A stretch of 43,516 nt of DNA from Oscillospiraceae bacterium. GTDB lineage: Bacteria; Bacillota; Clostridia; Oscillospirales; UBA929. Below are positions 1 through 9,392 of the stretch, one piece after another; position 1 is the stretch's first letter, and every line of letters begins with the position of its first letter. The stretch spans positions 1 through 43,516 of the forward strand of contig JAIRWH010000019.1 of the NCBI GenBank assembly GCA_031253545.1, in the 5' to 3' direction. The notes beneath the pieces were generated by a model. The model searched no databases. It had not been told where the DNA came from and saw only the letters and a list, made by a program, of their open reading frames with translations. Made by a program: the position numbers and the translations under genes.

Positions 1-2
1 CC

Positions 3-806
3 CTTGCCGTCGTAGGCTACTTCGCCCTCAAACCCGAACCGCCCATACCCGAAGACGACCTCTCACACATACAGCCCCCTCCCTCCGTGTCGCAGACCAT
101 GCCGACCCTCAAACCCTCACCCTCACCGTCGCCCTCGCCGTCACCGTCACCATCAGACCCGGAACCCTCGGAAGACATCCCCTCCAACCCGCCCGAAGAA
201 ACCCCCTCGCCGTCGGAAGGCGGTTTATTTGTGAGCATTGACGAACCCGAACCGTCACCATCACCGTCACCATCACCCAGCCCCAGCCCGTCACCTTCGC
301 CCTCGCCGTCACCGTCACCAAGCCCCAGCCCCTCACCAAGCGTGAAACCCAGCCCAAGCCCGTCACCATCGCCGAAAACATATAAAGCTGTGCTCTATAT
401 AGTGGCTGGCGAGGGATGCCCGGAAGAGTTTCTTGACCCTGATTTTCTCGGAGCAATTACTGTAAAAGGTTACGAGAATAATCCCGGCGAAAAAGAAGTG
501 TACGTTGAAAAAACATTTATTTACGAAAGAAAAGAAGTTTTATATGGTGGAACAATACGTCTGAAATATACAACAGAACTGCATCGCCGCATAGCCAGAT
601 ATTATCTCACTACGGTATTGCCCGAAGGATACATTTGGGGTGTTGCGGAAACTTATGAAGAGTATTTGAGACAAAAACACGATAGCCAAAACAGCCCGTG
701 GGCATACATAGAATATTATCATGTGGCATCTTTCAATTATAATTCTCTTACCGGGGAAGTAAACGAAGACAATTCGCCAATGAGCATAATCAAAATACCG
801 GATTGA
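3..806 (+). CDS. Membrane-anchored Ser/Pro-repeat protein, 5' truncated
   Basis: The ORF track begins at a GTG (87), but the frame is open to the window edge. It reads ...[14 protein letters not shown], which looks like the end of a transmembrane helix, so the true start lies outside the window. Next comes a low-complexity spacer of Ser-Pro dipeptides in two blocks (about nt 112-155 and 250-372), split by a [14 protein letters not shown] segment. The last ~140 residues (from [12 protein letters not shown]) form a compact, aromatic-rich domain that I do not recognise. The likely layout is a membrane anchor, a wall-spanning SP linker and an extracytoplasmic domain. Base composition drops from GC-rich in the repeat to AT-rich in the terminal domain, suggesting a domain acquired by transfer. 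No enzymatic motif is visible. Confidence 0.75.
   Translation, partial: LAVVGYFALKPEPPIPEDDLSHIQPPPSVSQTMPTLKPSPSPSPSPSPSPSDPEPSEDIPSNPPEETPSPSEGGLFVSIDEPEPSPSPSPSPSPSPSPSPSPSPSPSPSPSPSVKPSPSPSPSPKTYKAVLYIVAGEGCPEEFLDPDFLGAITVKGYENNPGEKEVYVEKTFIYERKEVLYGGTIRLKYTTELHRRIARYYLTTVLPEGYIWGVAETYEEYLRQKHDSQNSPWAYIEYYHVASFNYNSLTGEVNEDNSPMSIIKIPD
112..155 (+). repeat. Ser-Pro hexanucleotide repeat, block 1
   Basis: Tandem TCN-CCN codon pairs encode [13 protein letters not shown]. Third positions vary, so the peptide is kept better than the DNA, but the run could still slip. Confidence 0.8.
250..372 (+). repeat. Ser-Pro hexanucleotide repeat, block 2
   Basis: A longer run of Ser-Pro codon pairs, interrupted once by VK. 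It forms the extended linker before the C-terminal domain of the same protein. Being a tandem repeat, it is a likely site of length variation between strains. Confidence 0.85.
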
Positions 807-842
807 GCGGCATCGCACATCAAATACCGCATTCTCACACAC

Positions 843-885
843 AATAAACGGACAAGGTTATAGCTTGCCCGTTTATTTATTTTGA
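843..885 (+). terminator. Intrinsic terminator or attenuator hairpin between the first two genes
   Basis: AATAAACGG-A-CAAG pairs with CTTG-C-CCGTTTATT around a 7-nt loop (one A/C mismatch) and is followed by TATTTT. It sits between the first CDS stop and the next gene's strong AAAGGAGGA ribosome site. Confidence 0.65.
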
Positions 886-901
886 AAAGGAGGAAATAAT
901 C

Positions 902-1671
<770 letters not shown>

Positions 1672-1704
1672 TTGCGCTGCAAGGGTTTCGGGGCTGTCAG
1701 CACT

Positions 1705-2150
1705 TTAATTGGCATTTTCGAGAAAGCCGGCCTTCTTCGCCATACTCTTTTTTGCCAAGTGAGCGTAACCCGCCTCAGCGTGTCGCAATCGCTCCACCCG
1801 CCGATTTGCGTAACATAGTGTTCGGGGATTTGCAAACGGTAGGCAAGCAACGCAAAACCGTGACGCAACCTACGGAAACCCACCCTCGGAAGCCCGTTTG
1901 CTTCGCAAATGGCGCTTATGCGCTTGCGTGCGCCGTCAGCAGTACACAGCATAACACGCCCGCCGCTATTTGTCAACGCCGTTTTTAGTTCGGGGATAAA
2001 TAAGTGAACGCCACGCCCCGACGCGGCGTTCTTGTTTTCCTCTTTCCGTGTCAACCTGCCGCGCTTGTTTGGCACAACGGCTCCGCGTACCCTGATAATG
2101 CCGTTGTCAATGTCAATACCTTTGGGACGCAAGCCCATGCCGCGCAACAA
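1705..2150 (-). pseudogene. Tyrosine recombinase (phage-type integrase) C-terminal remnant, frameshifted
   Basis: The track ORF (1662-2150) carries the hallmarks of a tyrosine recombinase catalytic domain: GLRPKGIDIDNGIIRV, then GLPRVGFRRLRHGFALLAYRLQIPEHYVTQIGGWSDCDTLRR. In that frame the expected catalytic Tyr is absent. One frame over, the sequence continues as GYAHLAKKSMAKKAGFLENAN-stop, with Tyr at 1765-1767 and TAA at 1705-1707. That is the normal end of such enzymes, so a one-base loss near 1768 broke the gene. The HxxR box also reads RRLR. The N-terminal arm-binding and core-binding domains are missing; only about 150 of the usual 300-400 residues remain. It is adjacent to tRNA-Lys, as expected for a former integrative element. 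The gene is clearly dead. Confidence 0.85.
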
Positions 2151-2152
2151 GC

Positions 2153-2240
2153 AAAAAGGTCATTTACGACGGCGTGAGCCTATGTGCGAAGCCGGGGGAG
2201 ATGCTGGCAATCGCGGGCGGTTCGGGCGCGGGCGGCAACC
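2153..2240 (+). pseudogene. Fragment of an ABC-transporter ATPase
   Basis: The plus strand reads KKVIYDGVSLCAKPGEMLAIAGGSGAGG, closely resembling the start of an ABC ATPase up to the Walker A motif (GxxGxGKS/T). The sequence breaks off exactly where the Lys should be. No Walker B or signature motif follows, and there is no matching start upstream, where it abuts the integrase remnant. It looks like a deletion scar. Confidence 0.5.
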
Positions 2241-2297
2241 TCTGTTTACGCGGCTCGCTCGCCGAGTCGCTCGCCTTCTTCGGCGTGGGCGACGTGG

Positions 2298-2504
2298 TGG
2301 ATAGACGTGGTGGATATATACAGGAGCATAGCGGACGAGCCGCTCAAATGGCGCGAAAAATACGACACGACGCAAGCGAAAAAAACAAAAAGCGCAACCG
2401 GCGGCGGCTCCGCCCAAAAGCCCAAAAAGAAGGAATGGGCAAAGCAAACGGAAGCGATACGGCGGTTTATCGAATTATTTGACAAAAGCGCGGATATGCG
2501 GTAA
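2298..2504 (+). pseudogene. C-terminal fragment of an unidentified protein
   Basis: This is the frame of track ORF 2184-2504. From WIDVVDIYRSIADEPLKW to EWAKQTEAIRRFIELFDKSADMR-stop it reads like a genuine charged, helical C-terminus with a Lys/Gly/Ser linker. Upstream in the same frame the sequence is Ala/Arg/Ser-rich shadow coding. I read it as the tail of a gene whose front was deleted together with the neighbouring ABC-ATPase remnant. No family is recognised. The pyrG promoter lies inside its end. Confidence 0.4.
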
Positions 2505-2507
2505 TAT
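2479..2507 (+). promoter_or_regulatory. pyrG promoter with overlapping inverted repeat
   Basis: TTGACA (2479-2484), 17-bp spacer, TAATAT (2502-2507). An 8-bp inverted repeat, GCGGATAT (2490-2497) / ATATCCGC (2506-2513), straddles the -10 box and would be an operator rather than an RNA hairpin, because transcription should begin near its right arm. Confidence 0.65.
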
Positions 2508-2522
2508 ATCCGCAGGACGGAT

Positions 2523-4133
2523 ATGGGGGGTGAGTTTCTGACGAAGTATATCTTCGTTACCGGCGGCGTGGTCTCCGGACTGGGCAAGGGCATTACCGCC
2601 GCTTCGCTGGGCAGGCTGCTCAAGCAGCGCGGCCTCAAGGTCGTCTCGCAAAAGCTCGACCCGTACATGAACGTGGACCCCGGCACAATGAACCCCTTTC
2701 AGCACGGCGAGGTGTTTGTGACCGACGACGGGGCGGAGACGGACCTTGACTTAGGCCACTACGAGCGCTTTACCGACGAAAACCTCACCAAACTCAGCAA
2801 CCTCACCTCCGGCAAGGTTTACCAGACCGTGCTGGAACGCGAACGCGCCGGTGTCTATTTGGGCGGCACAGTGCAGGTTATACCCCACGTCACGGAGATT
2901 ATCAAGAGCTTTATATACCAAGGCGCGGATAACGGTCGCGCCGACGTGCTGATTACGGAGATAGGCGGCACGACGGGCGACATAGAAAGCCAGCCGTTTT
3001 TGGAGGCCATCAGGCAAATATCGTTGGAAAAAGGCCGCGAACACTGCCTGTTTATACATGTCACGCTCGTGCCGTATCTGAAGTGCTCCGGCGAGCACAA
3101 ATCCAAGCCCACGCAGCACTCCGTGAAAGAGCTGCGCGCTTTGGGCATTTCGCCCAACGTCATCATCGCGCGCGCGGACGAACCTTTGAGCGGCGGCATA
3201 AAAGACAAAATCTCGCTCTTTTGCAACGTGAAGCCGGACTGCGTGATTGAAAACATCTCGCTCTCCTCGCTTTATGAAGCGCCCCTCATGCTCTACGAAA
3301 ACGGGCTTGACAGGGTGGTCTGCCGCGAGCTCTCGCTTTCCCCGCCGGAGCCGGACCTTGCCGAGTGGCGCGGTTTGGCCCTGAAAATCGCCACGCGCGA
3401 GAAGAAAGTAACCATCGCCGTGGTGGGCAAATATGTCAAACTCCGCGACGCTTATCTATCCATTATCGAAAGCCTCAACCACGCCGGCTTTGAAGCGGGC
3501 GCGGATGTGGAGATTATGTGGGTGGACAGCGAAACCATTACCGACGCTAACGCCGCCGAGGCCTTGGCCGATATAGACGGCATGATTATCCCCGGCGGTT
3601 TTGGCGACAGGGGCATTGAGGGCAAGATTGCCGCCTGCCGCCACGCCCGTATCAACGGTATTCCCTATCTCGGTATCTGCTTAGGCATGCAGGTGGCCGT
3701 GATTGAGTACGCGCGCGGCGTTTGCGCGTTGGAGGGCGCGCATTCCGGGGAGTTCGACGCCGCCTCGCCCCACCGCGTCATTGACCTCATGCCCGGTCAG
3801 GCGGGATTGCAGGGCAGCGGGGGCACAATGCGCCTCGGCGCGTACCCCTGTGTAATCAAGGAGGGCACGTTGCTCCACACCCTATATGGCGGCGGGCATA
3901 TCAGCGAACGCCACCGCCACCGTTACGAGTTTAACAACGACTACAAAGCCGCGTTGGAGCGGCACGGTCTTGTGGTCTGCGGTATGTCGCCGGACGGCAA
4001 TTTGGCGGAGGCTGTCGAGCTGCCGGGGCACCCTTATTTTGTGGGTGTGCAGTTTCACCCCGAGTTTAAGAGCCGCCCAAACAGGCCGCACCCGCTGTTT
4101 TTGGGTTTGGTGCGGGCGGCCGCGAAGGAGTGA
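2523..4133 (+). CDS. pyrG: CTP synthase
   Basis: Makes CTP from UTP, ATP and glutamine, the last step of de novo pyrimidine nucleotide synthesis. The N-terminal synthetase domain has the nucleotide loop [17 protein letters not shown] (about residues 14-30) and [18 protein letters not shown]. The C-terminal class I glutaminase domain (from about residue 295) has the nucleophile Cys in YLGICLGMQ (about 386) and the His-Glu pair in HPEF (about 511). Length (536 aa) is normal. The family usually begins [10 protein letters not shown]; here the ATG at 2523 adds MGGEFL. A CTG at 2538, preceded by GGGGGGTGAG, is an alternative start that fits the family better. It has its own promoter, and dapL follows after 4 bp, so the two are co-transcribed. 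Confidence 0.97.
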   Translation: MGGEFLTKYIFVTGGVVSGLGKGITAASLGRLLKQRGLKVVSQKLDPYMNVDPGTMNPFQHGEVFVTDDGAETDLDLGHYERFTDENLTKLSNLTSGKVYQTVLERERAGVYLGGTVQVIPHVTEIIKSFIYQGADNGRADVLITEIGGTTGDIESQPFLEAIRQISLEKGREHCLFIHVTLVPYLKCSGEHKSKPTQHSVKELRALGISPNVIIARADEPLSGGIKDKISLFCNVKPDCVIENISLSSLYEAPLMLYENGLDRVVCRELSLSPPEPDLAEWRGLALKIATREKKVTIAVVGKYVKLRDAYLSIIESLNHAGFEAGADVEIMWVDSETITDANAAEALADIDGMIIPGGFGDRGIEGKIAACRHARINGIPYLGICLGMQVAVIEYARGVCALEGAHSGEFDAASPHRVIDLMPGQAGLQGSGGTMRLGAYPCVIKEGTLLHTLYGGGHISERHRHRYEFNNDYKAALERHGLVVCGMSPDGNLAEAVELPGHPYFVGVQFHPEFKSRPNRPHPLFLGLVRAAAKE

Positions 4134-4137
4134 GCGC

Positions 4138-5313
4138 ATGAACGTCAACCGCAACTACGCCGCCCTGCACGAGAGCTACCTATTTTCCGACATTGCCGCC
4201 AGAATCCGCGCGCACGCTTCGCGCGGCGGCACACGCCGGATTATAAGGCTCGGTATCGGCGATGTCACGCTGCCGCTTGCGCCCGTTGTCACCGAGGCCA
4301 TGTCCGCCGCCGCCGCCGAGATGTCCTGCGCGGGCACGTTTCGGGGTTACGGCGAAGAACAGGGCTACGCCTTCCTGCGCGAAGCCGTGTGCGGCTACTA
4401 CGCCTCGAAGGGCGTGAACCTCGACGCGGACGAGGTCTTCATCAGCGACGGCGCCAAGAGCGACCTCGGCAATATGCCCGATATATTCGCGCTCGACAAC
4501 ACCGTGCTGATTACCGACCCCGTGTACCCCGTGTATGTGGACAGCAACGTGATGGCGGGTCGCCCCATTACCTACATCACCGGCGATATATCCAACGGCT
4601 TTCTGCCGTTGCCTTCCCGCGCCCCCCGCGCGGATATCGTGTATCTCTGCTCGCCGGGCAACCCCACCGGCGCGGTGTACACCAAGGAGCAACTGGCGCT
4701 TTGGGTAGATTACGCCCTGCGCGGCGATGCCGTTATACTCTTCGACAGCGCCTATGAGCGCTTTGTGCGGCAGGCGCATTTGCCCACGAGCATATATCAG
4801 ATACCGGGCGCGGACAAATGCGCCATTGAGTTTTGCTCGCTTTCCAAGACAGCCGGTTTTACCGGCACAAGGTGCGGCTACACGGTGGTGCCCCGGGCGC
4901 TCACGCGGGGCGGCGCGAGCCTCAATAAGCTGTGGCTGCGGCGGCAGACCACCAAGTTCAACGGCGTGGCCTATGTGGTGCAACGCGGCGCGCAGGCGGT
5001 GTTTACCCGGGAAGGCTTGGAACAGACGGACGCGCAGGTCGCCTATTACCTGCAAAACGCCCGCGTTATTGCCGAGGCGCTTGAAAAGAAGGGCTTATGG
5101 CACACGGGCGGGGTCAACTCCCCCTATGTGTGGTGCGCCTGCCCCGACGGCATGAACTCTTGGGAATACTTCGACTACTTGCTCGAAAACGCCGACATCG
5201 CGGGCACTCCGGGCGCGGGCTTCGGTTCGGGCGGTGAAGGGTTTTTCCGCTTTTCGGCGTTCTGCGACAACGAGTCCGCCCGGGATGCGGCAGACAGAAT
5301 AAAAAAACTCTGA
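4138..5313 (+). CDS. dapL: LL-diaminopimelate aminotransferase
   Basis: A PLP-dependent fold type I aminotransferase converting tetrahydrodipicolinate directly to LL-diaminopimelate for lysine and peptidoglycan. The N-terminus (NRNYAALHESYLFSDIAARI) and GIGDVTLPLAP are characteristic of DapL. The Schiff-base Lys lies in SLSKTAGFTGTRCGY (about residue 236), with SPGNPTGA and DPVYPVYVD upstream. Length is 391 aa. The track ORF begins at 3886 inside pyrG, but ATG 4138, after GAAGGAGTGAGCGC, gives the family start. It lies 4 bp after the pyrG stop (GGAG reaches into pyrG), so translational coupling is likely. A short-pathway DapL is common in anaerobic Clostridia, where dapD/dapE-type routes may be absent. 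Confidence 0.96.
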   Translation: MNVNRNYAALHESYLFSDIAARIRAHASRGGTRRIIRLGIGDVTLPLAPVVTEAMSAAAAEMSCAGTFRGYGEEQGYAFLREAVCGYYASKGVNLDADEVFISDGAKSDLGNMPDIFALDNTVLITDPVYPVYVDSNVMAGRPITYITGDISNGFLPLPSRAPRADIVYLCSPGNPTGAVYTKEQLALWVDYALRGDAVILFDSAYERFVRQAHLPTSIYQIPGADKCAIEFCSLSKTAGFTGTRCGYTVVPRALTRGGASLNKLWLRRQTTKFNGVAYVVQRGAQAVFTREGLEQTDAQVAYYLQNARVIAEALEKKGLWHTGGVNSPYVWCACPDGMNSWEYFDYLLENADIAGTPGAGFGSGGEGFFRFSAFCDNESARDAADRIKKL

Positions 5314-5321
5314 AAAAACGC

Positions 5322-5350
5322 TTGACAAACGTTCACGCTTAGTTCATAAT
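5322..5350 (+). promoter_or_regulatory. Promoter of the amt-glnN operon
   Basis: TTGACA (5322-5327), exactly 17 bp, CATAAT (5345-5350). This near-consensus promoter begins 9 bp after the dapL stop. Confidence 0.85.
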
Positions 5351-5363
5351 GCTCTTGTGAGCA
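5350..5363. promoter_or_regulatory. Palindrome at the amt transcription start
   Basis: TGCTC-TTGT-GAGCA overlaps the end of the -10 box and the predicted start point. Its position suits a repressor site; the cognate regulator is not identifiable here. Confidence 0.45.
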
Positions 5364-5367
5364 GCAA

Positions 5368-5407
5368 TGACGCTGTGGACATACCTGTCCGCAGCGTCAC
5401 ATTTTTT
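5368..5407 (+). terminator. Intrinsic terminator in the amt leader (candidate attenuator)
   Basis: A 14-bp stem (5368-5381 with 5386-5399, one T-G pair) with loop TACC is followed by CATTTTTTC. It lies downstream of the promoter and upstream of the amt ribosome site (GGGAAGG, 5411), so it would stop the transcript before amt unless relieved. Confidence 0.8.
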
Positions 5408-5420
5408 CAAGGGAAGGTGT

Positions 5421-7142
5421 ATGCAAATGGAAGAAATCGCGAGAGAAATCGGCAATGAGCTGGCAAACGGCTACTGGTTCCTAGTGGGCGTGTCCTTGGT
5501 GTTCTTTATGAACGCCGGGTTTGCCATGCTCGAAGCGGGCTTCACCCGAGCGAAAAACACGGCGAACATCCTCATGAAAAACCTCATGGACTTCGGTCTG
5601 GGCACAATCTGTTTCCTCCTCATCGGCTACACGATTATGATGTCAGCCAAGCACAACGGCTTCATCGGCGTGCCCGACCTCTCCGTCTTCCTCGACTGGG
5701 GAGAGTTTGACTACTCCGACTTCATCTTCAACCTCGTCTTCTGCGCCACCGCCGCCACCATCGTCTCCGGCGGCATGGCCGAGCGCACCAAGTTCTCCGC
5801 CTATTGCCTTTACAGCATCGCCATCACGGCGTTCGTCTACCCCGTTGAAGCGGGTTGGGTGTGGAACGGCGAAGGTTGGCTTGCCGTGAGAGGCTTCACC
5901 GATTTCGCCGGCTCGGCCGCCATCCACATGGTGGGCGGTATCTCGGCCTTCATCGGCGCGGCGTTCCTCGGACCCCGTCTCGGCAAGTACGTCAAAGACG
6001 AAAAGACCGGCAAGAAAAAAGCCCGCGCCATACCCGGCCACTCGCTCACGCTCGGCGCTTTGGGTATGTTTATCCTTTGGTTTGGCTGGTACGGCTTCAA
6101 CGGCGCCGCCGCCGGCGACCCCTCGGAGCTCGGCGCCATCTTCGTGACCACCACCATTGCCGCCGCCGTGGGCGCCGTGTCCACCATGCTCTACACCTGG
6201 ATTAAAAACGGCAACCCCGACGTGTCAATGTCCCTCAACGGCGCGCTCGCCGGCCTTGTGGGCATTACCGCAGGCTGCGCCTACTTAGACGCGTTCGGCG
6301 CGGCCATCGTCGGCCTTGTGGCCGGTGTGCTCGTGGTTGTCGCCGTGGAAGTCATTGACCTCAAGATTCATGTGGACGACCCGGTAGGCGCCGTGGCCGT
6401 GCACGGAGTCAACGGCGTTTGGGGCGCGTTGGCCGTGGGCCTGTTCGCCACATACGCCCCCACCGATGCCACGGGCGCGGGCCTGTTCTACGGCGGCGGA
6501 GCGAGCCTGCTCGGCATACAGGCGCTCGGCGTGGTCACCATCGCCGGTTGGACTATCCTCACCATCGGTTTGGTTTTCTTCGCCATCAAGAAACTCCACG
6601 GTCTGCGCGTATCCGAAGCGGATGAGATTATGGGTCTTGACTTCACGGAGCACGGCATGGAAAGCTCAAGCTACGCCGACTTCCTGCCGGCCGCGTCCGC
6701 GGTACCCGTGTCCGCCACCGCCCCCGCGCCCGTGTCGCCGGAAGTCGCCGTGCCGGTCACAGACGTTTCCACGGGCAAAAAGCTCACAAAGGTCACCATC
6801 ATCACCAAAGAAAGCCGCTTCGAGGCGCTCGACGCAGCCTTTGCCCGTATCGGCATTACCGGCATTACCGTGACCAACGTGCTCGGCTACGGTTTGCAGC
6901 GCGGCGCGCGCACATACCGCGGCGTGGCCGTGGACGCTCAGCTCCTGCCCAAAATCCAGATAGACGTGGTCGTCAGCAAGGTGCCCGTCCGCACCCTCAT
7001 AGACACGGTGAAGCAGGTGCTGTACACAGGCAATATCGGCGACGGCAAGATATTCGTCTCCGATGTGGAAAACGTCATCAAAGTGCGCACGGGCGAGGAA
7101 GGCTACGACGCGCTGCAAGACTCCGAGCCGGGCGAAGAGTAA
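5421..7142 (+). CDS. amt: Ammonium transporter fused to a P-II signalling domain
   Basis: An Amt/Rh channel of eleven membrane helices (about residues 15-410), followed by a Pro/Ala/Val linker and a C-terminal GlnB/GlnK-type domain (about 452-560). The pore twin histidines are visible in HMVGGISAF and VHGVNGVWG. The P-II part has KLTKVTIITKESRFEAL, a T-loop region (GYGLQRGARTYRGV), LLPKIQIDVVVS and GNIGDGKIFVSDVENVIKVRTGE (B- and C-loops). Free GlnK normally plugs AmtB under nitrogen excess; here the regulator is tethered to each subunit. I start at ATG 5421 (GGGAAGGTGT upstream), because the longer track start (5367) would translate the leader hairpin. glnN follows by 45 bp, giving a transport-assimilation operon. 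573 aa. Confidence 0.95.
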   Translation: MQMEEIAREIGNELANGYWFLVGVSLVFFMNAGFAMLEAGFTRAKNTANILMKNLMDFGLGTICFLLIGYTIMMSAKHNGFIGVPDLSVFLDWGEFDYSDFIFNLVFCATAATIVSGGMAERTKFSAYCLYSIAITAFVYPVEAGWVWNGEGWLAVRGFTDFAGSAAIHMVGGISAFIGAAFLGPRLGKYVKDEKTGKKKARAIPGHSLTLGALGMFILWFGWYGFNGAAAGDPSELGAIFVTTTIAAAVGAVSTMLYTWIKNGNPDVSMSLNGALAGLVGITAGCAYLDAFGAAIVGLVAGVLVVVAVEVIDLKIHVDDPVGAVAVHGVNGVWGALAVGLFATYAPTDATGAGLFYGGGASLLGIQALGVVTIAGWTILTIGLVFFAIKKLHGLRVSEADEIMGLDFTEHGMESSSYADFLPAASAVPVSATAPAPVSPEVAVPVTDVSTGKKLTKVTIITKESRFEALDAAFARIGITGITVTNVLGYGLQRGARTYRGVAVDAQLLPKIQIDVVVSKVPVRTLIDTVKQVLYTGNIGDGKIFVSDVENVIKVRTGEEGYDALQDSEPGEE

Positions 7143-7155
7143 CCCATATACGCGG

Positions 7156-7171
7156 CCGACAGTCGTCGGCA
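7156..7171 (+). other. Small hairpin between amt and glnN
   Basis: GCCGAC-AGTC-GTCGGC, just before the glnN ribosome site AGGGAGGAG. Without a U-tract it more likely shapes relative expression or mRNA stability than terminates. Confidence 0.4.
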
Positions 7172-7187
7172 GGGAGGAGATACGCAA

Positions 7188-9275
7188 ATGAAAGATATAC
7201 CGTCTCTATTCGGGAGCATGGTATTCAACGACGCGGTCATGCAGGCGCGTTTGCCCAAGGAGGTCTACAAAGCCCTGAAAAAGACCATATCCAAAGGCAC
7301 GCACTTAGAGCTTGACGTGGCTAACTCCGTGGCTAACGCCATGAAGGAATGGGCGTTGGAAAAAGGCGCCACCCACTTTACGCACTGGTTCCAGCCCATG
7401 ACCGGCACCACCGCCGAAAAGCACGAGAGCTTCATCTCGCCCGTGCCCGGCGGCAGGGTGATTATGGAGTTTTCCGGCAAAGAGCTTGTGCGCGGCGAGC
7501 CGGACGCTTCCAGTTTCCCCTCCGGCGGCCTGCGCGCCACTTTCGAGGCCAGGGGCTACACCGTGTGGGACATCACCTCTTACGCGTTCATCAAAGACGG
7601 CACGCTCTGCATACCCACGGCGTTCTGCTCATACAGCGGCGAGGCGCTCGACAAGAAAACGCCCCTGCTGCGCTCTATGGAGGCGCTCGACAGGCAAGCG
7701 CTGCGCATACTCAGGCTCTTCAATAACACCACCGCTTCGCGCGTCATCAGCGAGGTAGGCCCCGAACAGGAATACTTCCTCATAGACATCGAATCCTTCA
7801 AGCAGCGCCCCGACCTCGTATACACGGGCAGAACCCTTTTCGGGGCGCGCCCGCCCAAGGGGCAGGAACTGGAAGACCACTACTTCGGCAGCTTGAAGCC
7901 GCGCATATCCGCCTTCATGAAGGAGTTGGACGAAGAACTGTGGAAGCTCGGCGTGTGCGCCAAGACCAGGCACAACGAAGTTTCGCCCGCGCAGCACGAG
8001 CTTGCGCCCATTTTCGCCACCACCAATATCGCCACCGACCACAACCAACTCACTATGGAGTTAATGCGAAGCATCGCCCCGAGGCACAACCTCGTGTGCC
8101 TCCTCCACGAAAAGCCCTTCGCGGGTGTCAATGGCAGCGGGAAACACAACAACTGGTCGCTTTCCACCGACACGGGCGTGAATTTGCTCGAACCCGGCGA
8201 CACACCGCACGAAAACGCCCAGTTCCTGCTCTTTTTGTCGGCGGTCATCAAAGCCGTGGACGATTACCAAGACCTGCTGAGGGTTTCCTGCGCCAGCGCC
8301 GCCAACGACCACCGGCTCGGCGCAAACGAGGCGCCCCCCGCCGTGGTATCCATGTTCCTCGGCGACGAGCTCACGGAGATATTGGAGGCGTTGGAGTCCG
8401 GCGCGGATTACAAGAACAGGACCAAAGACGAGATGGAAATCGGCGTGTCCGTGTTGCCGCATTTCCCCAAAGACACCACCGACCGCAACCGTACCTCCCC
8501 GTTTGCCTTCACGGGCAACAAATTCGAGTTCCGCATGGTCGGCTCCGCGTTTTCCATCGCAGGCCCCAATATCGTGCTCAACACCATCATAGCCGAATCG
8601 TTGCGCGTGTTTGCCGACGCTCTGGAAAAATCCGCCAACTTCACCGCCGACCTCGCGGCCATTGTGAAGACCACTTTCCGCCTCCATAAGCGCATAGTGT
8701 TCAATGGCAACAACTACGCCGAGGAATGGCTCGCGGAAGCCGAGAAACGCGGTCTTTCCAACTTGAAGACCACCGTGGACGCGTTGCCTGAGTTTATCGG
8801 CAAGAAGAGCCTTGAGCTTTTCACGCGCCACCATGTCTTTTCCGAGGCGGAGCTCCATTCCCGTTATGAGATTTTCTTGGAAGCCTACTGCAAGACCATC
8901 AACATCGAGGCGCTCACCATGGTTGATATGGTCAGCCGCGACATTATACCCGCGTGTATCAGCTATCAAACCGACTTGGCAAAACTCCGTAAATTGAAGA
9001 CCGAGTGCGGCGTGGCCGCCGAGCCGGAAGACCAATTGCTCGGCGCCGTGTCCAAGCTCACCGCCTGCCTCCACAAGAAGCTCGCCGAACTGGAAAAAAC
9101 GCTCATAGACTCCAAGGAAACCCACGAGCTTTTGGCTCACGCCGCTTTCTACCGCGACAAAGTCTATGTGGCCATGTCCGAGCTACGGCTTACCGTGGAC
9201 GAGCTCGAAATGCTTGTGGCCACCAAGTATTGGCCCTACCCGTCCTACGGGCGCATACTCTTCGGCATAATCTGA
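7188..9275 (+). CDS. glnN: Type III glutamine synthetase
   Basis: ATP-dependent synthesis of glutamine from glutamate and ammonia by the large-subunit GSIII family (about 700 aa, unrelated in length to GlnA). Length is 695 aa. Visible signatures are [19 protein letters not shown] near residue 110, [14 protein letters not shown] near 260, [18 protein letters not shown] (glutamate/ATP site, about 310-325) and [17 protein letters not shown] (about 430). The C-terminal helical extension is typical. The start follows AGGGAGGAGATACGCAA. It lies downstream of the Amt-PII gene with no intervening terminator, so ammonium uptake and fixation share one transcript and one leader attenuator. Confidence 0.97.
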   Translation: MKDIPSLFGSMVFNDAVMQARLPKEVYKALKKTISKGTHLELDVANSVANAMKEWALEKGATHFTHWFQPMTGTTAEKHESFISPVPGGRVIMEFSGKELVRGEPDASSFPSGGLRATFEARGYTVWDITSYAFIKDGTLCIPTAFCSYSGEALDKKTPLLRSMEALDRQALRILRLFNNTTASRVISEVGPEQEYFLIDIESFKQRPDLVYTGRTLFGARPPKGQELEDHYFGSLKPRISAFMKELDEELWKLGVCAKTRHNEVSPAQHELAPIFATTNIATDHNQLTMELMRSIAPRHNLVCLLHEKPFAGVNGSGKHNNWSLSTDTGVNLLEPGDTPHENAQFLLFLSAVIKAVDDYQDLLRVSCASAANDHRLGANEAPPAVVSMFLGDELTEILEALESGADYKNRTKDEMEIGVSVLPHFPKDTTDRNRTSPFAFTGNKFEFRMVGSAFSIAGPNIVLNTIIAESLRVFADALEKSANFTADLAAIVKTTFRLHKRIVFNGNNYAEEWLAEAEKRGLSNLKTTVDALPEFIGKKSLELFTRHHVFSEAELHSRYEIFLEAYCKTINIEALTMVDMVSRDIIPACISYQTDLAKLRKLKTECGVAAEPEDQLLGAVSKLTACLHKKLAELEKTLIDSKETHELLAHAAFYRDKVYVAMSELRLTVDELEMLVATKYWPYPSYGRILFGII

Positions 9276-9294
9276 GCGGCGAGGCCGCGTAATA

Positions 9295-9365
9295 AAGCGC
9301 TTGCTTGCGTCTCCTCCGCGCACAAATTGCGGGGGAGACGCAAAAGTGCTTGCCTTTGTTTTTTT
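9295..9365 (+). terminator. Long terminator hairpin after glnN
   Basis: A core 15-bp stem (TTGCGTCTCCTCCGC / GCGGGGGAGACGCAA, one G-T) is extended by AAGCGCTT/AAGTGCTT with wobble, and TTTGTTTTTTT follows at 9355-9365. It separates the nitrogen operon from aspS. The T-tract is about 14 nt beyond the core stem, so the longer stem is the better terminator model. Confidence 0.7.
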
Positions 9366-9392
9366 CCACAGCCGACATACCGGAGGAACGCT

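Noticed and set aside
112-372. Possible CRISPR or minisatellite
   Set aside because: The repeats are in-frame Ser-Pro codons without spacers.
3886-4137. Upstream extension of dapL
   Set aside because: It overlaps the pyrG glutaminase domain; ATG 4138 has a ribosome site and family-typical N-terminus.
5367-5420. N-terminal extension of Amt (MTLWTYLSAASHFFKGRC)
   Set aside because: It would translate the leader terminator; ATG 5421 has a proper ribosome site and matches the family start.
9295-9392. T-box leader for aspS
   Set aside because: The long hairpin lacks the T-box bulge consensus and specifier loop; it works as the glnN terminator.
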